Source of the DNA: Pseudomonadota bacterium
Lineage (GTDB): Bacteria > Pseudomonadota > Gammaproteobacteria > Burkholderiales > Burkholderiaceae_C
Assembly: GCA_030538085.1 (NCBI GenBank)
Contig: JAUNUR010000019.1
Coordinates: 1-46,151, forward strand
Length of the DNA: 46,151 bases
Direction: 5' to 3'
The notes under the pieces: generated by a model
What the model was told of the DNA's origin: nothing
Seen by the model: only the letters and a program-made list of their open reading frames with translations
Databases searched by the model: none
Made by a program: the position numbers and the translations under genes
Shown: positions 7,744-17,574 of the stretch, piece after piece
Layout of the letters: every line of letters starts with the position of its first letter
How positions within the stretch are numbered: the stretch's first letter is position 1

Positions 7744-9009
7744 ATGCATCTGAACGAACTCAAAGCACTGCACGTTTCCAAGCTGCTCGAGCAAGCCGAA
7801 ACGCTCGAAATCGACAACGCGGGCCGCATGCGCAAGCAAGAGCTGATGTTCGCGATCATCAAAAAGCGCGCCAAGGCCGGCGAGCAGGTGTTCGCCGACG
7901 GCGTGCTGGAAATATTGCCCGACGGCTTCGGCTTCCTGCGCAGCCCCGACACCAGCTACACCGCCAGCACCGACGACATCTACATCAGCCCCAGCCAGGT
8001 GCGCCGCTTCAACCTGCACACCGGCGACATGATCGAGGGCGAGGTGCGCATTCCCAAGGATGGCGAGCGCTATTTCGCGCTGACCAAGCTGGACCTGGTC
8101 AACGGCGGCCCGGCCGAGCAGAACAAGCACAAGGTGATGTTCGAAAACCTCACCCCGCTGTTCCCGCGCGAGCAGATGCGCCTGGAGCGCGACGCCTTCA
8201 AGGGCGAGGAGAACATCACCGGCCGCATCATCGACGTCATCGCCCCCATCGGCAAGGGCCAGCGCGCGCTGATCGTGGCGCCGCCCAAGAGCGGCAAGAC
8301 GGTGATGATGCAGACCATCGCCCACGCCATCAGCACCAACTACCCCGACAGCCACATGATGGTGCTGCTGGTCGATGAGCGGCCAGAAGAAGTCACCGAC
8401 ATGCAGCGCTCGGTCAAGGGCGAGGTGATCGCCTCCACCTTCGACGAGCCCGCCGCGCGCCACGTGCACGTGGCCGAAATGGTGATCGAGCGCGCCAAGC
8501 GCCTGGTCGAATTGAAGAAAGACGTGGTGATCCTGCTCGACTCCATCACCCGCCTGGCGCGCGCCTACAACAACGTCGTGCCCTCCAGCGGCAAGGTGCT
8601 GACCGGCGGCGTGGACGCCAACGCCCTGCACCGCCCCAAGCGTTTTCTGGGCGCGGCGCGCAACGTGGAGGAAGGCGGCAGCCTGACCATCATCGCCACC
8701 GCGCTGATCGACACCGGCAGCCGCATGGACGAGGTGATCTTTGAAGAGTTCAAGGGCACCGGCAACTCCGAGATCCACCTGGACCGCCGCCTGTACGAAA
8801 AGCGCGTGTTCCCCAGCATCCAGCTCAACCGCTCGGGCACCCGCCGCGAAGAACTGCTGCTGCCGCCCGAGGTGCTGCAAAAGACCCGCATCCTGCGCCA
8901 GTTCATGTACAACATGGACGAGATCGAGGCGATGGAAATGGTGATCAAGAGCATGAAGGCGACCAAAACCAACGTCGAGTTCTTCGACATGATGCGCCGC
9001 GGCGGCTGA
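7744..9009 (+). CDS. rho: Transcription termination factor Rho
   Basis: A 421-residue hexameric RNA-dependent ATPase that ends transcription. The N-terminal part has the Rho N domain ([17 protein letters not shown]) and the cold-shock-like RNA-binding fold ([13 protein letters not shown]). The ATPase core shows Walker A APPKSGKT (residues 179-186), Walker [17 protein letters not shown] and the [20 protein letters not shown] segment. The start at 7744 gives the normal length and N-terminus; an in-frame ORF reaches back to 7600 but has no family support. No strong ribosome-binding site is seen. Confidence 0.97.
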   Translation: MHLNELKALHVSKLLEQAETLEIDNAGRMRKQELMFAIIKKRAKAGEQVFADGVLEILPDGFGFLRSPDTSYTASTDDIYISPSQVRRFNLHTGDMIEGEVRIPKDGERYFALTKLDLVNGGPAEQNKHKVMFENLTPLFPREQMRLERDAFKGEENITGRIIDVIAPIGKGQRALIVAPPKSGKTVMMQTIAHAISTNYPDSHMMVLLVDERPEEVTDMQRSVKGEVIASTFDEPAARHVHVAEMVIERAKRLVELKKDVVILLDSITRLARAYNNVVPSSGKVLTGGVDANALHRPKRFLGAARNVEEGGSLTIIATALIDTGSRMDEVIFEEFKGTGNSEIHLDRRLYEKRVFPSIQLNRSGTRREELLLPPEVLQKTRILRQFMYNMDEIEAMEMVIKSMKATKTNVEFFDMMRRGG

Positions 9010-9099
9010 GCGCCCCGCGTTGAGCAGGTTAGACGCGCGGCGTCACAAGGCCCCCGGTATTTCACGCCAAACGCCCAACACCGAACGCTCAACCTCTTA

Positions 9100-9105
9100 T
9101 ATAAT
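9100..9105 (+). promoter_or_regulatory. Probable -10 box of rpmE2
   Basis: A perfect TATAAT lies about 70 bases before the rpmE2 start. No good -35 is seen at the usual spacing, so the promoter is only partly supported. Confidence 0.4.
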
Positions 9106-9176
9106 GCGCGGTTCCGTGGAAAGTACGCTGGATAGGCCGGCGCGGCTGCCGCAACTGCACACACTAAGGATTCACC

Positions 9177-9431
9177 ATGCGCGAAGGCATTCACCCCGAT
9201 TACCGCGAAGTCTGCTTCGTGGATCTGTCCAACGGCTTCAAGTTCGTCACCCGCTCCTGCGTCAACACCAAGGAAACGGTGAAGATGGACGACGGCCGTG
9301 AACTGCCGCTGTTCAAGCTCGACACCTCCAGCGAGTCGCACCCCTTCTACACCGGCACGCAGAAGTCGGTGGACAACATGGGTGGCCGCGTGGAGAAGTT
9401 CCGCAACCGCTTCGGCAAGGTCGCGCGCTAA
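9177..9431 (+). CDS. rpmE2: 50S ribosomal protein L31 type B
   Basis: An 84-residue ribosomal protein of the zinc-free (type B) L31 class. Diagnostic pieces are [12 protein letters not shown] at the N-terminus, [10 protein letters not shown] in the middle and [13 protein letters not shown] at the end. The zinc-binding CxxC pair of the type A form is absent; two isolated cysteines occur but not in that pattern. AAGGA lies 6 bases before the ATG. It follows rho and ends in a clear intrinsic terminator, so it is probably its own transcription unit. Confidence 0.95.
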   Translation: MREGIHPDYREVCFVDLSNGFKFVTRSCVNTKETVKMDDGRELPLFKLDTSSESHPFYTGTQKSVDNMGGRVEKFRNRFGKVAR

Positions 9432-9477
9432 GCAGCGCCCCACGCTCCGCGCACGCTGCCGGAGCGCTGGAACTGGA

Positions 9478-9508
9478 AAGCAGCACGGTTTACGTGCTGC
9501 TTTTTTTT
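9478..9508 (+). terminator. Intrinsic terminator after rpmE2
   Basis: A 10-bp stem (AAGCAGCACG pairing with CGTGCTGCTT), a GTTTA loop and a run of eight T. Confidence 0.9.
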
Positions 9509-9532
9509 CGCACCCTGCCTCCGGCAGAATCG

Positions 9533-11272
9533 GTGATCGTCCTTCCGTCTTCGCTTGCCTTGACCAGTCAACCCAGTCCCGCCATCGTCACCCAGGACGC
9601 CGTGCGTCGCCTGCCGCGCTGGGCGCTGCTGCTGCTGTGCATCGTCTACGTCGTGCCCGGCTACGTGGGCCGCGCGCCATGGAAGAACGCCGACATCGCC
9701 AGCTTCGGCTACATGCTGTCACTGACGGAAGCGGGGCACTGGCGGGAATGGCTGCGGCCGTCGATGATGGGCATCGCCGCCGAGGACGGCGTGCTGCTGC
9801 CCTACTGGATCGGCGCCTGGGCCATCCAGTGGCTGACCCCGCTGGGCGTGGCAACCGAGCTGGCGGTGCGCGTTCCGTCCGCGCTCATGCTGGCCGGCAC
9901 GCTGGCGGCCACCTGGTATGCCGTGTACCACCTGGCGCGCCACCCCAACGCGCAGCCCGTGGCCTTTGCCTTCGGCGGCGAGGCCAAGCCGCTGGACTAC
10001 GCCCGCGCGCTGGCCGATGGCAGCCTGCTGGCCCTCATCGCCACGCTGGGACTGGCCCAGTTCTCGCACGAGGCGGCACCGGCGGTGGCCCGCCTGTTCT
10101 TCGGCGCGCTGATGTTCTATGGGCTGGCGGCACTGCCCTCGCGCGCGTGGGCCGCGCCGCTGAGCCTGCTGGCCAGCACCGTGGGGCTGGCGCTGTCGGG
10201 CGCGCCGCTGACCGCCGCGATCTATACCGGCCTCAGCATGGCCGCCCTGGCCTGGCCTGGCGCGGTGCACGCCGGCATGCCCACCCGCTGGCGCGGCTTC
10301 GGCATTTTGCTGGCGCTGCTGGCGCTGGTGATCGGCCTGGGCTGGGCGCTGGAGCTGTTCCGCTGGCAACTGGCGCCGTGGCGGGGCAGCCTTCGCGACT
10401 GGCAGTCGCTGGGCCGGTCACTGCTGTGGTTCACCTGGCCGGCCTGGCCGCTGGTGCTGTGGACGCTGTGGCGCTGGCGCCGGCAACTGCTGTCGCTGCG
10501 CCAGCAGCGCCACCTGGGCCTGCCGCTGCTGATCGCCAGCGTGCCGGTGCTGACCACCGTGGCCACGCTGGCCGGCGACCGCGCCCTGCTGCTGGGGCTG
10601 CCCGCCCTGGCGGCGCTGGCGGCGCTGGCGCTGCCCACCTTCAGGCGCAGCGCGGCGGCGTTGATCGACTGGTTCACGCTGCTGTTTTTCACCGGCTGGG
10701 CCATCGTCATCTGGGTGGTCTGGCTGGCCATGGAAACCGGCGTGCCGGCCAAGCCGGCGGCCAACGTGGCGCGGCTGGCGCCGGGCTTCGAGCCGGTGTT
10801 CCAGTGGCCCGCCTTCATCGCCGCCATCGCCGGCACGCTGGGCTGGATCGTGCTGGTGCGCTGGCGCACCGGACGCCACCGCACGGCGCTGTGGAAAAGC
10901 CTGGTGCTGCCGGCCGCCGGCGCCACGCTGTGCTGGCTGCTGCTGATGACACTGTGGCTGCCGGCGCTGGACTATGGCCGCAGCTTCGCGCCGCAGATGC
11001 GCGAGGTGCGCGCGCTGGTGGGCGACGCGCCTTGCGTGGAAGTGCATGGCCTGGGCCCGCCGCAGGTGGCGGCGGTGCGCATCCATGGCGGCTGGCAGCC
11101 CATGCCGGCGCGCGGGCCGGTGTCCTGCCCCTGGCTGTTGGTGGACGTGGACGCGCAAGCCAGTCTGCCGGCCACCGTGAACATCCACCACTGGCGCCTG
11201 GAAGAGCGCGTGCGCCGCCCCACCGACGACAACGAGAGCCTGATGGTGTTTCGCCGCGTGGTGACGCCCTGA
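9533..11272 (+). CDS. Multi-pass membrane protein, GT-C glycosyltransferase-like
   Basis: A protein of about 579 residues with many hydrophobic segments (for example LLLLCIVYVVPGYVG, FGILLALLALVIGLGWAL and WFTLLFFTGWAIVIWVVWL) and a soluble C-terminal tail of about 100 residues. The first loop after TM1 (GRAPWKNADIASFGYML) resembles the acidic loop of ArnT/PMT-type GT-C glycosyltransferases, which use lipid-linked sugars at the periplasmic face. The resemblance is loose, so the function is tentative. The frame stays open back to a GTG at 9494, but that codon is inside the rpmE2 terminator, so the GTG at 9533 is used; a TTG near 9560 is also possible. No good ribosome-binding site is visible. 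Confidence 0.6.
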   Translation: MIVLPSSLALTSQPSPAIVTQDAVRRLPRWALLLLCIVYVVPGYVGRAPWKNADIASFGYMLSLTEAGHWREWLRPSMMGIAAEDGVLLPYWIGAWAIQWLTPLGVATELAVRVPSALMLAGTLAATWYAVYHLARHPNAQPVAFAFGGEAKPLDYARALADGSLLALIATLGLAQFSHEAAPAVARLFFGALMFYGLAALPSRAWAAPLSLLASTVGLALSGAPLTAAIYTGLSMAALAWPGAVHAGMPTRWRGFGILLALLALVIGLGWALELFRWQLAPWRGSLRDWQSLGRSLLWFTWPAWPLVLWTLWRWRRQLLSLRQQRHLGLPLLIASVPVLTTVATLAGDRALLLGLPALAALAALALPTFRRSAAALIDWFTLLFFTGWAIVIWVVWLAMETGVPAKPAANVARLAPGFEPVFQWPAFIAAIAGTLGWIVLVRWRTGRHRTALWKSLVLPAAGATLCWLLLMTLWLPALDYGRSFAPQMREVRALVGDAPCVEVHGLGPPQVAAVRIHGGWQPMPARGPVSCPWLLVDVDAQASLPATVNIHHWRLEERVRRPTDDNESLMVFRRVVTP

Positions 11273-11351
11273 ACTCCTGCATTGATAGCTGCCAGCGCTT
11301 GATGGGTGAACGCCAAAGGCCGATTTGACTTGTTTATCAACGAGTTTCCGA

Positions 11352-11369
11352 GCGTGCACGCATGCACGC
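11352..11369. other. Short hairpin after the membrane-protein gene
   Basis: GCGTGCA-CGCA-TGCACGC is a perfect 7-bp stem followed shortly by GGTTTT. It could be a weak terminator. Confidence 0.35.
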
Positions 11370-11386
11370 GGTTTTCCATCGTTTTT

Positions 11387-11462
11387 TGTGGGAGCGGGCT
11401 TGCCCGCGATAAGCCTTGGCTCAGGGCGAAACGCTGCCATCGCGGCCAAGGCCGCTCCCACA
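11387..11462. repeat. REP doublet (two inverted GGGAGCGGGC-type REPs)
   Basis: TGTGGGAGC with GGGCTTGCCCGCGAT on the left and ATCGCGGCCAAGGCCGCTCC with CCACA on the right form a convergent pair about 76 bp long. The left unit closely resembles REP sequences familiar from Pseudomonas genomes. It is the only such pair noticed in the window. Confidence 0.7.
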
Positions 11463-11471
11463 AGCTGTATC

Positions 11472-11589
11472 TATTGAAAATTTCGTAATTCATGACACGC
11501 CGCTTGCCCTCACCCCAACCCTCTCCCAGAGGGAGAGGGAGATTTCTTTCTGATGGCCCGCGCTGTCGTGATTTTTGCAAACGTCAATA
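11472..11589. repeat. Miniature element with imperfect terminal inverted repeats
   Basis: The left end TATTGAAAATTTCG and the right end, read in reverse as TATTGACGTTTTC, form an imperfect inverted repeat of about 26 bp continuing to a shared GACA. Inside is a CTCTCCC-type repeat at 11507-11541. A related left end is seen at 21596 and related right ends at 596 and 21803. Confidence 0.55.
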
Positions 11590-11615
11590 AACTTTCTTGA
11601 CAATCAAGCGATTTG

Positions 11616-13001
11616 ATGCCTGAACCCAGCCCACCGCCCCTGCCCTCGCGCGGCGCCGAGTTGCGCGCCATCGGCGGCCACGCGGGCGTGGTGCTGGTGG
11701 GCCAGCTGGCGGTGATGGCCTTCGGCGTGACCGACACGGTGGTGGCGGGCCGCTATTCCGAAACGGCACTGGCCGCGCTGGCCGTGGGCACGGCCGTCTA
11801 CGTCAGCGTCTACGTGGGCTTGATGGGCATTTTGCAGGCGCTGCTGCCGGTATGGGCGGAGCTGCACGGCAGCCGGAACGACGCGGCCGTGGGGCCATCG
11901 GTGCGGCAGTCGCTGTACCTGTGCGCCGCCACCATCGTGGTCGGCATGATGGCGCTGCTGTCACCCGGCCCGCTGCTGAACGCCGCCGGCGTGCCCGCCG
12001 AGCTGCAGGTAGAGGTGCGGCGCTATCTGGCGGTGCTGGCCTGGGCACTGCCGCCGGCGCTGCTGTTTCGCCTGTTCAGCACGCTGAACCAGAGCCTGGG
12101 CAAGCCACGCCTGGTGTCGGTGCTGCAGATCGGCTCGCTGGCCTTGAAGATTCCACTGTCGGTCTGGTTCACCTTTGGTGGCGCCGGGGTGCCGGCGCAG
12201 GGCGCGGCTGGCTGCGCCTGGGCCACGCTGGCGGTCAATTACGCGCTGCTGGCCTGTGCGCTGTGGCTGCTGCTGACGCGGGGCTTCTACCGCCCCTACG
12301 CGCTGTGGCGCCGCATGGAGCGGCCCGACTGGCCGCAACTGGGCGCCTTTCTGCGGCTGGGCATTCCGGCCGGGCTGGCGGTGCTGGTGGAGGTGTCGTC
12401 GTTCACCTTCATGGCACTGTTCATCTCGCGCATGGGCACCACGGCGGCGGCGGGGCACCAGATCGCCTCCAACATGGCGGCCGTGCTGTACATGGTGCCG
12501 CTGGCGCTGGGCATCGCCACCAGCGCCCGCACCAGCTACTGGCTGGGCGCCGGGCAGCCGGCGCTGGCGCGGCGCGCCACCTGGCTGGGCCTGGGCAGCG
12601 CCATCGCCCTGGCCGTGCTGATGGCATCGGCGCTGGCCCTGCTGGCACGGCCGGTGGCGGCGCTGTACGTTGACCAGCCGGCCATTGTCGTGGTGGCGGC
12701 TGGCCTGCTGGTGTGGGTAGCGCTGTACCACCTGGGCGACGCCGTGCAGGCCGTGAGCCTGTTCGTGCTGCGCAGCTACCGCATCACGCTGGCGCCGCTG
12801 CTGATCTACGGCGTATTCCTGTGGGGTCTGGGGCTGCCGGGCGGCTACCGCTGGGCCTTTCACGGCCTGGGCGGCATCGGCATTCAGCGCTGGGCCGATC
12901 CGGGCGCCTTCTGGCTGGCCAGCGCGGCATCGCTGGGACTGGTGGCGCTGCTGTTTCTGGCGCTGCTGGCGCGCGTCACGCGGCGGCTGCCGGCGCGCTA
13001 A
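11616..13001 (+). CDS. MATE-family multidrug/sodium exporter
   Basis: A 461-residue inner-membrane protein with about 12 hydrophobic segments and the two-fold MATE pattern: [20 protein letters not shown] with [18 protein letters not shown] near the N-terminus, and a repeat at [19 protein letters not shown] later. MATE proteins export organic cations in exchange for sodium ions or protons; the substrate cannot be read from sequence. The ATG at 11616 is preferred over an adjacent TTG at 11613. Its 3' end overlaps the phoR 3' end by 26 bases in convergent orientation, so readthrough could affect phoR. Confidence 0.85.
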   Translation: MPEPSPPPLPSRGAELRAIGGHAGVVLVGQLAVMAFGVTDTVVAGRYSETALAALAVGTAVYVSVYVGLMGILQALLPVWAELHGSRNDAAVGPSVRQSLYLCAATIVVGMMALLSPGPLLNAAGVPAELQVEVRRYLAVLAWALPPALLFRLFSTLNQSLGKPRLVSVLQIGSLALKIPLSVWFTFGGAGVPAQGAAGCAWATLAVNYALLACALWLLLTRGFYRPYALWRRMERPDWPQLGAFLRLGIPAGLAVLVEVSSFTFMALFISRMGTTAAAGHQIASNMAAVLYMVPLALGIATSARTSYWLGAGQPALARRATWLGLGSAIALAVLMASALALLARPVAALYVDQPAIVVVAAGLLVWVALYHLGDAVQAVSLFVLRSYRITLAPLLIYGVFLWGLGLPGGYRWAFHGLGGIGIQRWADPGAFWLASAASLGLVALLFLALLARVTRRLPAR

Positions 13002-14337
13002 CCTCCTCATCCGCCGCCGGCGCGGGTCGCACGCGCTGCGGCGGAAACACCAGCGCGAAGGTCGAGCCTCGGCCCGACTGGCTGCTGACCTGCAGCTCGC
13101 CACCGTGGCGCTGCACCACGTGCTTGGTGATGGCCAGACCCAAGCCGGTGCCGCCGGATTCGCGCGAGCGGCTGCGGTCCACGCGGTAGAAACGCTCGCC
13201 CAGCCGCGGCAGGTGCTCGGGCAGGATGCCTGGGCCGCTGTCGACGATTTCGATGCGCGCGCCGCCATCGGGCAGGCGCTGCCAGCGCACGTCGATGCTG
13301 CCGCCAGCGGGCGTGTAGCGCACGGCATTGTTGATGAGATTGGAGATGGCGCTGCGCAACTCGCTGGCGGCGCCGCTCAGATTGAACGCCGGCAGCGCGG
13401 CGAAACGCAGCGCCTGCGGCCGTTCCTCGTCGGGGTGCAGCAACTCGGACAATGCGCGCGCCTCGGTCTCGCACTGCGACATCAGCGTGGGCAGATCGAC
13501 CGCCTCGTGAATGCTGGGCGGCGGACTGCCCTCCAGGCGCGACAGCAGCAGCAAGTCCTTGACCAGCGTCTGCATGCGCGCCGACTGCGCCGCCATCATC
13601 TCCAGGTACTTGGCGCGCTCGGGCTCGGTCAGCGGCAGGCTCTGCATGGTCTCGACAAAGCCGGCCAGCACGGTGAGCGGCGTGCGGATCTCGTGCGACA
13701 CGTTGGCCACGAAGTCGCGCCGCATGGCGTCGGCCAGCGCCAGCGCGGTGACGTCGCGCGACAGCATCAGTTTATGGCCGTTGCCATAGGGATGCAGTTG
13801 CACCGACAGCTTCGTCGGCTGGCTGGCGGTGCCGCCGCGCCCGAACATCCTCACCTCGCGCTCGTAGTTCTTGCTGGCGTAGTAGGCGGTGAACACGGGT
13901 TCGCGCACCAGATTGCTGACGTGCTGCAGCAGGTCGCGCTGGGGATGGATGCCGAAATGCAGCCCCGCGATGTCGTTGCACCACTCGATGCGCCCCTCCT
14001 CGTCGAGCAGGATCACGCCATCGGGCGAGGCCTGGATGGCGGCCAGGAAGTCGCCCAGGCGCTGGGCGCTGTCGCGCGCCTTCTGCTGCTCGGCGCGCAG
14101 CGCGCGCGCCGTGCGATAGGCTGACTCGCCCCACAGCCCGCGCAGCACGGGTGGCCGGGCGGCATCGGGCTCGCGCACCCAGGCAATGAAACGGCGACCG
14201 CGCCAGGAATCAACCCCCACCGCCGCGGCCGAGCCCAGCAGCACACCCGCCAGCGCCCCCGCCCAGCCAAGCCACCAGGCTCCCAGGCACCCCAGCACCA
14301 GCAACGTCAGGACAAAGGAAAACAACCGAAAGGCCAT
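12976..14337 (-). CDS. phoR: Phosphate-regulon sensor histidine kinase PhoR
   Basis: A 453-residue inner-membrane kinase that phosphorylates PhoB under phosphate limitation. Two hydrophobic segments occupy about residues 4-40 ([14 protein letters not shown] and [15 protein letters not shown]) with almost no periplasmic loop, as in PhoR. A PAS domain follows ([20 protein letters not shown]), then HisKA with His215 in [10 protein letters not shown] and HATPase_c with [20 protein letters not shown] and GGTGLGLAI. It lies 60 bases downstream of phoB and is probably cotranscribed. The C-terminal AP-rich tail overlaps the MATE gene. Confidence 0.95.
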   Translation of the reverse strand: MAFRLFSFVLTLLVLGCLGAWWLGWAGALAGVLLGSAAAVGVDSWRGRRFIAWVREPDAARPPVLRGLWGESAYRTARALRAEQQKARDSAQRLGDFLAAIQASPDGVILLDEEGRIEWCNDIAGLHFGIHPQRDLLQHVSNLVREPVFTAYYASKNYEREVRMFGRGGTASQPTKLSVQLHPYGNGHKLMLSRDVTALALADAMRRDFVANVSHEIRTPLTVLAGFVETMQSLPLTEPERAKYLEMMAAQSARMQTLVKDLLLLSRLEGSPPPSIHEAVDLPTLMSQCETEARALSELLHPDEERPQALRFAALPAFNLSGAASELRSAISNLINNAVRYTPAGGSIDVRWQRLPDGGARIEIVDSGPGILPEHLPRLGERFYRVDRSRSRESGGTGLGLAITKHVVQRHGGELQVSSQSGRGSTFALVFPPQRVRPAPAADEEVSAPAAAA

Positions 14338-14397
14338 GTGAGCGCCCGTGTGAACCGGGGCCTGACGATATCAGGATCGGGGGGTGGGTTTATCGGC

Positions 14398-15108
14398 CTA
14401 TGCGTTCTGCAACTGCGCCAGTGGCTGGGCCGTCAGGCGGTAGCCGGCGCCGCGCACCGTCTCGATCAGCACGCTGGCCGCGCCCAGCGCCTCGCGCAGG
14501 CGCTTGACGTGCACGTCCACCGTGCGCTCCTCGATGAAGACGTGGTCGCCCCACACCTTGTCCAGCAACTGGCCACGGCTGTGCACGCGCTCGGCGTTCT
14601 TCATGAAGTAGTGCAGCAGCTTGAACTCGGTCGGGCCCATCTTGAGCATCTGGCCGTCGTAGGACACGCGGTGCGTGGACGCGTCCAGCAGCAGCGGCCC
14701 GATGGCCACCGAGCCGCCCAGTTGCTCGGGCGCGCGGCGGCGCAGCACGGCACGGATGCGGGCCAGCATCTCCTTGGTGGAAAACGGCTTGCTAATGTAG
14801 TCGTCGGCGCCGGCGTCCAGGCCGGCCACGCGGTCGGCCTCGTCGCCGCGCGCGGTCAGCATCAGGATGGGCACGCCCTTGGTGCGCGGGTCCTTGCGCC
14901 ACTTCTTGGCCAGCGACAGCCCGCTTTCGCCCGGCAGCATCCAGTCGAGCAGGATGACGTCGGGCAGCACGGCGTCCAGCTCGCGCTGGGCGGTTTCGCT
15001 GTCCATGGCCCAGGTGGGCTGGAATCCGTTGTGCCGCAGGTTGACGGCGATCAGTTCTGCGATGGGTGCCTCATCCTCGACGATGAGGACGCGTGGCATG
15101 GTTCTCAT
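14398..15108 (-). CDS. phoB: Phosphate-regulon response regulator PhoB
   Basis: A 236-residue OmpR-family regulator. The receiver domain has the acidic pair Glu11/Asp12, phospho-acceptor Asp55 in VILLDWMLPGESG, and the SKPFS switch lysine. The C-terminal winged helix has GPTEFKLLHYFM and ERTVDVHVKRLREAL. It activates genes through Pho boxes such as those before pstS and phnC. The ATG at 15108 overlaps the phoU stop as ATGA and gives MRTMPRVLIVEDE; the ATG at 15099 is an alternative three codons later. Confidence 0.96.
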   Translation of the reverse strand: MRTMPRVLIVEDEAPIAELIAVNLRHNGFQPTWAMDSETAQRELDAVLPDVILLDWMLPGESGLSLAKKWRKDPRTKGVPILMLTARGDEADRVAGLDAGADDYISKPFSTKEMLARIRAVLRRRAPEQLGGSVAIGPLLLDASTHRVSYDGQMLKMGPTEFKLLHYFMKNAERVHSRGQLLDKVWGDHVFIEERTVDVHVKRLREALGAASVLIETVRGAGYRLTAQPLAQLQNA

Positions 15109-15806
15109 TGCGCTATCGACTCCACGTGCTCCAGCGCGCTGTGACGCACGTCGGCACCCTTGACGATGTAGATGATGAATTCGGCGATGTTCTTGGCATG
15201 GTCGCCGATGCGTTCGATGGCCTTGGCCAGCGTGAGCAGGTCCAGGCTGGCCGATATGGTGCGCGGGTCTTCCATCATGTAGGTGATGAGCTTGCGCACG
15301 AAGCCGTCGAATTCCTCGTCGATGTGGTCGTCGTCGCGGATGATGACCACGGCGTCTTCCACCGACAGGCGGGCGAAGGCGTCCAGCGCCTTGCGCAACT
15401 GCTCGGCGGCCAGGTCGGCGGCGCGGCGCAACTCGGCGGTGGGCAGCACGCGCGCCTTGCCGGAGTCGATGATGCGCTTGACCATGCGGGCGATCTTGGC
15501 CGCCTCGTCGCCCACGCGCTCCAGGTTGGCGGTGGCCTTGGAAATGGCCAGCAGCAGCCGCAGGTCGATGGCCGTGGGCTGGCGCCGCGCGATGATGTTG
15601 GACAACTCGCGGTCGATCTCCAGCTCCAGCGCGTTCACGCGCTCCTCGTCCTCCTCGACCTGGTCGGCCACCTCGATGCTGAACTCCGACAGGGCGTAGA
15701 TGGCCTGCCGGATCTGCATCTCCACCAGACCGCCCAGCTCCAGCACGTTGGACGACACACGATTGAGCTCGTTGTCGAACTGGCTGGACAAATGCTTGTC
15801 GTACAT
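15105..15806 (-). CDS. phoU: Phosphate signalling protein PhoU
   Basis: A 233-residue all-helical protein with the two-fold PhoU repeat, each half carrying the metal-binding E/D pattern (NLERVGDEAAKIARMV in the first half and AIERIGDHAKNIAEFI in the second). PhoU links the PstSCAB transporter to PhoR and restrains the Pho response when phosphate is plentiful. The start at 15806 has GGAGG about 7 bases upstream. Its stop overlaps the phoB start. Confidence 0.96.
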   Translation of the reverse strand: MYDKHLSSQFDNELNRVSSNVLELGGLVEMQIRQAIYALSEFSIEVADQVEEDEERVNALELEIDRELSNIIARRQPTAIDLRLLLAISKATANLERVGDEAAKIARMVKRIIDSGKARVLPTAELRRAADLAAEQLRKALDAFARLSVEDAVVIIRDDDHIDEEFDGFVRKLITYMMEDPRTISASLDLLTLAKAIERIGDHAKNIAEFIIYIVKGADVRHSALEHVESIAQ

Positions 15807-15826
15807 GCAATGCCTCCTGGTTGTTG

Positions 15827-16648
15827 TCAGCCGAAGCGGCCGGTGATGTAGTCCTCGGTTTCCTTGCGCTTGGGCTTGAAGAACAGCTCTTCCGTGGCGC
15901 CGAACTCGATCAGCTCGCCCAGGTACATGTAGGCCGTGTAGTCGCTCACGCGCGCGGCCTGCTGCATGTTGTGGGTGACGATGGCGATGGTGTAGTCGCG
16001 CTTGAGCTCGTGCACCAGCTCTTCCACCTTGCCGGTGGAGATGGGGTCGAGCGCCGAGGTAGGCTCGTCCAGCAGCAGGATGGAGGGCTTCACCGCCACG
16101 CTGCGCGCGATGCACAGGCGCTGCTGCTGACCACCCGAGAGCGACAGGCCGTTCTGGCCCAGCTTGTCCTTCACCTCGTTCCACAGCGCGGCCTTGGACA
16201 GCGCCCACTCCACGCGCTCGTCCATGTCGGCCTTGTTCAGGTTCTCGTACAGGCGCACGCCGAAGGCGATGTTCTCGTAGATCGTCATCGGGAACGGCGT
16301 CGGCTTCTGGAACACCATGCCGATGGAGGCGCGCAGCAGGTTCACGTCGACGCTGGGGTCGAGGATGTTCTTGCCGTAGAACAGGATCTCGCCCACGGCG
16401 CGCTGGCCGGGGTACAGGCTGTACATGCGGTTGAGCGTGCGCAGCAGCGTCGACTTGCCGCAGCCCGACGGCCCGATGAAAGCCGTGGCCTTGCGCTCGG
16501 GGATGCTCATGTTGATCTTCTTCAGGCCCTGGAAGCCGTTGCCGTAGAAGAAGTCGAGGTTGCGCAGCTCCAGGGCCGTGCGCTCCTGGGCCAGGTCGTT
16601 GCCGTTGGCCCGGATGCTTGCCTGCGGACGAGGGGTAGCGATTTCCAT
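15827..16648 (-). CDS. pstB: Phosphate ABC transporter ATP-binding protein
   Basis: A 273-residue ABC ATPase that powers high-affinity phosphate uptake. It has Walker [10 protein letters not shown], a Q-loop in [12 protein letters not shown] (the KPTPFP segment is characteristic of PstB), signature [14 protein letters not shown], Walker [14 protein letters not shown] and H-loop VTHNMQQA. It lies between pstA and phoU in the usual order, with short gaps of 37 and 20 bases. Confidence 0.97.
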   Translation of the reverse strand: MEIATPRPQASIRANGNDLAQERTALELRNLDFFYGNGFQGLKKINMSIPERKATAFIGPSGCGKSTLLRTLNRMYSLYPGQRAVGEILFYGKNILDPSVDVNLLRASIGMVFQKPTPFPMTIYENIAFGVRLYENLNKADMDERVEWALSKAALWNEVKDKLGQNGLSLSGGQQQRLCIARSVAVKPSILLLDEPTSALDPISTGKVEELVHELKRDYTIAIVTHNMQQAARVSDYTAYMYLGELIEFGATEELFFKPKRKETEDYITGRFG

Positions 16649-16685
16649 GGTTTTTCCTTTGATTTTCTTGCTGCCGGTGGCGCGC

Positions 16686-17570
16686 TCAGTTGGCGGAGGT
16701 CTTCTCGCGGAAGAACACGCGGGCGACGACGTTGATGAGCAGCACGGTGAGCGTGATCAGCAGCGCCCCGGCCCAGGCCAGGCGAATCCAGTTGTCGTAC
16801 GGGCTCATGGCGAACTGGAAGATCACCACCGGCAAGTTGGCCATGGGCTGGCCCATGTTGGTGCTGAAGAACTGGTTGTTCAGCGCGGTGAACAGCAGTG
16901 GCGCGGTCTCGCCGCTGACGCGGGCGATCGCCAGCAGCAGGCCGGTGATGACGCCGCTCTTGGCCGCGCGCAGGGTGATCATCAGCGCCACCTTCCAGCG
17001 CGGGGCGCCCAGCGCGGCAGCGGCTTCGCGCAGGCTGCCGGGCACCAGGCGCAGCATGTTCTCGGTGGTGCGCACCACCACCGGAATGGCGATCAGCGAC
17101 AGCGCCAGCGAGCCGGCGAGGCCCGAGAAGTTGCCCATGGGCGCCACCAGGATGGCGTAGACGAACAGGCCCAGCACGATGGACGGCGCCGACAGCATGA
17201 TGTCGGTGACGAAGCGGGTGAACTCGGCGGTCTTGCTCTCGTCGCCATATTCGGCCAGATAGATGCCGGCCAAGATGCCGATGGGCGTGGACACCAGCAC
17301 CGTCAGGCCCAGCATCATCAGGCTGCCGACGATGGCGTTGCGCAGGCCGCCGCCCTCTGAGCCGGGCGCCGGCGTGTCCTTGGTGAACATGTTCCAGTCC
17401 ACCGCCGCCAGCCCATTGCTGAACAGCACGAACAGGATCCACAGCAGCACCACCAGACCCAGGGCCATGGCGGCCATGGACAGGGTCAGGCCGACGGCGT
17501 TGGTGGCGCGGCGCTTCTTGTAGAGCGCATTGTTGGCATGCGTGGCATGCACGGCTTGTGTGACTTGCAT
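16686..17570 (-). CDS. pstA: Phosphate ABC transporter permease PstA
   Basis: A 294-residue inner-membrane permease with six predicted helices and a BPD_transp_1 domain. The EAA-like loop is [21 protein letters not shown], read as two parts around GAPRW. The frame is open upstream to a GTG at 17591, but the region before 17570 overlaps pstC and contains its own Shine-Dalgarno (AAAGGA), so the ATG at 17570 is used. It forms the membrane channel with PstC. Confidence 0.95.
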   Translation of the reverse strand: MQVTQAVHATHANNALYKKRRATNAVGLTLSMAAMALGLVVLLWILFVLFSNGLAAVDWNMFTKDTPAPGSEGGGLRNAIVGSLMMLGLTVLVSTPIGILAGIYLAEYGDESKTAEFTRFVTDIMLSAPSIVLGLFVYAILVAPMGNFSGLAGSLALSLIAIPVVVRTTENMLRLVPGSLREAAAALGAPRWKVALMITLRAAKSGVITGLLLAIARVSGETAPLLFTALNNQFFSTNMGQPMANLPVVIFQFAMSPYDNWIRLAWAGALLITLTVLLINVVARVFFREKTSAN

Positions 17571-17574
17571 GGCG

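Noticed and set aside
9494-9532. GTG start for the membrane-protein gene at 9494
   Set aside because: It lies in the stem of the rpmE2 terminator, so a transcript starting there is unlikely.
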